A stretch of 38,109 bases of DNA from Anoxybacteroides voinovskiense (lineage in GTDB: Bacteria > Bacillota > Bacilli > Bacillales > Anoxybacillaceae), in assembly GCF_014196205.1 (NCBI RefSeq), contig NZ_JACIDE010000029.1, positions 1 through 38,109 of the forward strand, written 5' to 3'. Numbering within the stretch: position 1 is the first letter of the stretch; each line of letters starts with the position of its first letter. Below the pieces are notes generated by a model. It saw nothing but the letters and a program-made list of their open reading frames with translations. It ran no database searches and was not told the DNA's origin. Below are positions 35,558-38,109 of this stretch, one piece after another. The translations under genes were made by a program, and so were the position numbers.

Positions 35558-36967
35558 ATGGCAAAACAGCAAATCGGTGTCATTGGATTAGCGGTCATGG
35601 GAAAAAATTTGGCGCTTAATATTGAAAGCCGTGGGTATTCCGTTGCCGTATATAACCGTTCGCGCGAAAAAACAGACGAGTTTTTACAAGAAGCGAAAGG
35701 GAAAAATGTTGTCGGTACATATAGCATCGAAGAGTTTGTCAACGTGCTTGAGAAGCCGCGGAAAATTTTGTTGATGGTAAAAGCAGGTGCGGCAACAGAC
35801 GCAACAATTGAGCAACTAAAGCCGTATTTAGAAAAAGGCGATATCGTCATCGACGGCGGCAATACGTATTTTAAAGATACACAACGCCGCAATAAAGAAC
35901 TTGCGGAACTTGGCATTCATTTCATCGGGACAGGCGTCTCTGGTGGAGAAGAAGGGGCGTTAAAAGGACCTTCGATTATGCCAGGCGGACAAAAAGAAGC
36001 GCATGAATTAGTCCGCCCGATTTTTGAAGCGATTGCGGCAAAAGTCGATGGCGAACCGTGCACGACATACATCGGTCCAGACGGTGCGGGCCATTACGTA
36101 AAAATGGTGCATAACGGCATTGAATATGGGGATATGCAATTAATTGCCGAAGCATACTTTTTATTAAAGCATGTGCTCGGATTAAACGCCCAAGAGCTTC
36201 ATGAAGTATTTGCCGAGTGGAATAAAGGGGAATTAGATAGCTATTTAATCGAAATTACGGCAGACATTTTCACAAAAATTGATGAAGAAACAGGCAAGCC
36301 GCTTGTTGATGTTATTTTAGACAAAGCAGGGCAAAAAGGAACAGGAAAATGGACGAGCCAAAACGCGCTCGATTTAGGCGTTCCGCTTCCAATTATTACG
36401 GAATCGGTATTTGCTCGCTTTATTTCCGCAATGAAAGAAGAGCGCGTGAAAGCAAGCAAGTTACTAGCAGGTCCAGCTGTGAAGCCGTATGAAGGCGATC
36501 GCGCGCACTTTATTGAAGCCGTTCGCCGCGCGCTTTACATGAGCAAAATTTGCTCGTACGCCCAAGGCTTTGCGCAAATGAAAGCCGCATCGGAAGAATA
36601 TAACTGGAATTTACAATACGGGAATATCGCAATGATTTTCCGCGGCGGCTGCATCATTCGTGCGCAATTTTTGCAAAAAATTAAAGAAGCGTATGACCGC
36701 GACCCGGCGCTGCCAAACTTATTGCTTGACCCATACTTTAAAGAAATCGTCGAAAACTATCAACAATCGCTCCGCGAAATCGTTGCAACCGCAGCGATGC
36801 GCGGCATTCCAGTACCAGCGTTCGCTAGCGCCTTAGCCTACTACGACAGCTACCGGATGGAAACATTGCCAGCGAACCTTATCCAAGCACAGCGCGACTA
36901 CTTCGGTGCCCACACATACGAGCGCATCGACAAAGAAGGCATTTTCCATACGGAATGGTTGAAATAA
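35558..36967 (+). CDS. gndA: 6-phosphogluconate dehydrogenase, NADP-dependent, decarboxylating
   Basis: Oxidative pentose phosphate enzyme giving ribulose 5-phosphate, CO2 and NADPH. The 469-residue protein has the N-terminal Rossmann motif [15 protein letters not shown] (7-21), [10 protein letters not shown] for NADP, the substrate site [25 protein letters not shown] with the catalytic Lys, and the long helical C-terminal domain. The length is normal. AAAGGAACG precedes the ATG. It corresponds to B. subtilis gndA (yqjI), which lies further along the same yqj path. It has its own promoter and terminator. Confidence 0.97.
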   Translation: MAKQQIGVIGLAVMGKNLALNIESRGYSVAVYNRSREKTDEFLQEAKGKNVVGTYSIEEFVNVLEKPRKILLMVKAGAATDATIEQLKPYLEKGDIVIDGGNTYFKDTQRRNKELAELGIHFIGTGVSGGEEGALKGPSIMPGGQKEAHELVRPIFEAIAAKVDGEPCTTYIGPDGAGHYVKMVHNGIEYGDMQLIAEAYFLLKHVLGLNAQELHEVFAEWNKGELDSYLIEITADIFTKIDEETGKPLVDVILDKAGQKGTGKWTSQNALDLGVPLPIITESVFARFISAMKEERVKASKLLAGPAVKPYEGDRAHFIEAVRRALYMSKICSYAQGFAQMKAASEEYNWNLQYGNIAMIFRGGCIIRAQFLQKIKEAYDRDPALPNLLLDPYFKEIVENYQQSLREIVATAAMRGIPVPAFASALAYYDSYRMETLPANLIQAQRDYFGAHTYERIDKEGIFHTEWLK

Positions 36968-36975
36968 ACGAACAC

Positions 36976-37004
36976 CCCTAGGGCAAGAGGCTCTAGGGTT
37001 TTTT
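36976..37004 (+). terminator. Terminator after gndA
   Basis: CCCTAGGGC (36976-36984) pairs with GCTCTAGGG (36990-36998, one G-U) around AAGAG, then TTTTTT. Confidence 0.88.
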
Positions 37005-37031
37005 ATTTCCTTTTTTAAAAGTTGTTTAATG

Positions 37032-37055
37032 TGTACATAATGTACAAATTGTACA
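37032..37055. promoter_or_regulatory. Three TGTACA palindromes: operator of the toxin-antitoxin pair
   Basis: TGTACA occurs at 37032, 37041 and 37050, each copy exactly 9 bases after the last. Each hexamer is its own reverse complement. The middle one would be the -35 of the promoter, so a bound antitoxin or complex would block RNA polymerase. Confidence 0.65.
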
Positions 37056-37069
37056 TATTATGATACTAT
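37041..37069 (+). promoter_or_regulatory. Candidate promoter of the toxin-antitoxin operon
   Basis: TGTACA (37041-37046, 4 of 6 to TTGACA), 17-bp spacer, TACTAT (37064-37069), just before the ribosome site; TATGAT (37059-37064) is an alternative -10. With a start near 37076 the leader would be very short, so the true -10 may be the upstream one. Confidence 0.4.
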
Positions 37070-37084
37070 AGGAGGTGAGGAGGC

Positions 37085-37528
37085 ATGAGCATGTTAAAAG
37101 AATATCGTTTTACAGTTGCAAGACAAAACTTTACGCATATTTTTGATGATTTGCAGAAATACATCCCTTCTTTAGTGAAAGCCCGTAAAAAAAATGAGAC
37201 AGACGGTGTGTTTCTCAATCGTATGCTCCTCGCACAGATTCTCGAACCGTATAAGTTCCACGTCGATATGAGAAAAGAAGAGGATGGAAGCTTTACGGCT
37301 TGGATTGAACCAATCAACGATTATGCGATGGGAGAAACGGAAGAGGAATGTCGTCGTGCGGCTGCTGTTGCAGCGCGCGAATTTGCCGAAGATTTCATCC
37401 ATCATCCGCTAATGTTCGAGGCGAAAAATACGCAATCCCTTATTCCCTACGCGTTACGCATTTTGCTTTGCGAATCATTAGATGATATAGAGCATTTATT
37501 GTTCGGAGAAGCCGTTGCCGAAATTTAG
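37085..37528 (+). CDS. Antitoxin with RelB/Phd-like N-terminus and HicB-like C-terminal fold
   Basis: A 147-residue protein. Residues about 1-55 (KEYRFTVARQNFTHIFDDLQ) resemble the N-terminal domain of Phd/RelB-type antitoxins. From about 56 the pattern FHVDMRKEEDGSFTAWIEP, then GETEEECRRAAAVAAREFAEDF, resembles a HicB partial RNase-H-like fold. The C-terminal tail (about 110-147) would neutralise the toxin. It overlaps the HicA-like gene by 14 bases, antitoxin first. Two ATGs (37085, 37091) share the ribosome region GGAGGTGAGGAGG. It likely represses its own promoter through the TGTACA sites. Domain calls are from pattern only. Confidence 0.75.
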   Translation: MSMLKEYRFTVARQNFTHIFDDLQKYIPSLVKARKKNETDGVFLNRMLLAQILEPYKFHVDMRKEEDGSFTAWIEPINDYAMGETEEECRRAAAVAAREFAEDFIHHPLMFEAKNTQSLIPYALRILLCESLDDIEHLLFGEAVAEI

Positions 37529-37736
37529 AGATTTAAAACGGTATCTAGAGCGTAACGGATGGGAACAATACAAAAAAGGGGCGGATCATTATTATTATCG
37601 GAAATTTGTGAACGGGGAAGTATTAAAAACAAAAGTAAGCCATTCGTTGGGAAAAGAAATTCCTGTTCGTCTTTGGAAGAACATCTTAAAAAATCAATTA
37701 AAAATTACACAAGAAGAATTTAACCGAAATAGTTGA
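37515..37736 (+). CDS. hicA: HicA-like mRNA interferase toxin
   Basis: A 73-residue protein with the small double-stranded-RNA-binding-like fold of HicA: helix FRDLKRYLERNGWEQYKKG, the catalytic histidine His25 in GADHYYYRK, strands to VLKTKVSH and a C-terminal helix. HicA toxins cleave mRNA independently of the ribosome. The start is TTG 37515, overlapping the antitoxin gene, with GGAGAA upstream; a weak start and coupling keep the toxin below the antitoxin. The loop after His25 (KFVNGE) and the missing GSH-type triplet differ from the textbook HicA, so activity is not assured. Confidence 0.72.
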   Translation: MPKFRDLKRYLERNGWEQYKKGADHYYYRKFVNGEVLKTKVSHSLGKEIPVRLWKNILKNQLKITQEEFNRNS

Positions 37737-38109
37737 CGGCATATTGTTTGCTATATGAATTGATATTGTTTTTGCTTTGCTCACATAACATTGAGCCACT
37801 TCGCTTATGGAAACGTGAGCACCCCATTTCCAGTGAAAAATACCGTATTGATATGGAGTGAGAGGTATTGATGCCTATCGAAACACCTTGATGTGGCACC
37901 TTTCGAGTGAAATCATGCTTCTGGATGCTCCTTGTCAAGATGCATCAGATTCACCATTCACTAAGTTGGAAGTGGCTCACAAAGATGTAATCAGTATGGA
38001 TAATAAAATTAACCAAATAATTAAAAATTTTTATAAAAATAGTTATTTTTGATCTGGCAATATGTTATCATCATATTGCGAAAGGTGGTGATTCCAATAA
38101 AAGCAAAAG
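37737..38109. other. Unassigned AT-rich right edge
   Basis: I see no convincing gene in 37737-38080. Open frames on both strands (for example 37858-38052 on + and 37720-37938 on -) have no ribosome site at their starts and no recognisable motif. Composition differs from the flanking genes and turns very AT-rich after 38000. The end holds an 8-7-8 inverted repeat (38057-38079), followed by AAAGGTGGTG and an open frame to the edge (GTG at 38088 or TTG at 38076). It may be a transferred fragment behind the toxin-antitoxin pair. Confidence 0.6.
38057..38079. repeat. Inverted repeat before a possible gene at the right edge
   Basis: GCAATATG (38057-38064) and CATATTGC (38072-38079) are exact reverse complements around TTATCAT. 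TTGATC (38049-38054) with CATATT (38072-38077) at 17 bp could be a weak promoter overlapping it, making this an operator. A subterminal hairpin of an IS200/IS605-like element is the other reading. Confidence 0.45.

Noticed and set aside
37720-37938. 72-codon - strand frame overlapping the end of hicA
   Set aside because: No ribosome site, no motif, runs into hicA.
37858-38052. 64-codon + strand frame behind hicA
   Set aside because: No spaced ribosome site and no recognisable family; could be a relic but cannot be supported.

Overview
The window is a contiguous piece of chromosome from a spore-forming, moderately thermophilic-looking Bacillaceae bacterium, closest by protein recall to Anoxybacillus, Parageobacillus or Geobacillus. 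The evidence is spo0A and spoIVB, a Geobacillus-type leucine dehydrogenase, and a gene order that follows the B. subtilis dxs-tlyA-ahrC-recN-spoIVB-spo0A-yqiK-yqzF-bkdR-bkd-yqiW-yqjA-yqjB-yqjD-yqjE-gndA path with insertions. Nearly all genes are on the + strand; the exceptions are three tiny genes (YycC-like, DUF2627, Prli42). All family identifications come from reading the translations; no database search was run.

Region by region: 1-305 is non-coding, with a cre-like site at the edge and a strong terminator-like hairpin. 306-5267 holds dxs, tlyA, argR and recN, with an internal terminator in front of argR. 5385-7680 holds spoIVB and spo0A; spo0A has a recognisable sigma-H promoter and 0A boxes. 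7703-8909 holds a tiny YycC-like gene and a DUF2627 gene (both - strand) around a glycerophosphodiesterase, with shared bidirectional terminators. 9044-19382 is the branched-chain 2-oxo acid dehydrogenase locus: bkdR, then a near-consensus sigma-54 promoter, then ptb-bcd-buk-lpdV-bkdAA-bkdAB-bkdB. 19446-24842 is a methylmalonyl-CoA mutase operon (mutA-mutB-meaB) with its own promoter and a cre-like site. 24885-30238 holds brxB, a YqjA-like membrane protein, an L,D-transpeptidase, the miniprotein Prli42, mce, a carboxyltransferase and an M20 peptidase. 30333-35175 holds a stand-alone CheW-domain protein and dltXABCD. 35248-36967 holds a Tyr/Pro/His/Gly-rich spore-coat-like protein under a sigma-K-like promoter, then gndA. 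37085-37736 is a toxin-antitoxin pair (RelB/HicB-like antitoxin, HicA-like toxin) with three evenly spaced TGTACA palindromes. 37737-38109 is AT-rich and unassigned, ending in an inverted repeat that may precede another gene.

The metabolic logic is coherent. Leucine dehydrogenase makes branched 2-oxo acids from Val, Leu and Ile. The Bkd complex turns them into branched acyl-CoAs, and Ptb/Buk can convert these to acids with ATP gain. The propionyl-CoA produced from Val and Ile can be carboxylated (the carboxyltransferase at 27461), epimerised (Mce) and isomerised to succinyl-CoA (MutAB, protected by MeaB). The bkd part appears controlled by sigma-54 and BkdR, the mut part by sigma-A and possibly CcpA.

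I found no CRISPR array, intact insertion sequence, rRNA or tRNA. The candidates most worth checking are the chimeric antitoxin module with its periodic operator, the TGCAA cluster upstream of the sigma-54 promoter, a perfect hairpin between bcd and buk, a ribosome-site-masking hairpin before the L,D-transpeptidase, the nucleotide-binding-like N-terminal domain of BkdR, and the coat-like miniprotein.
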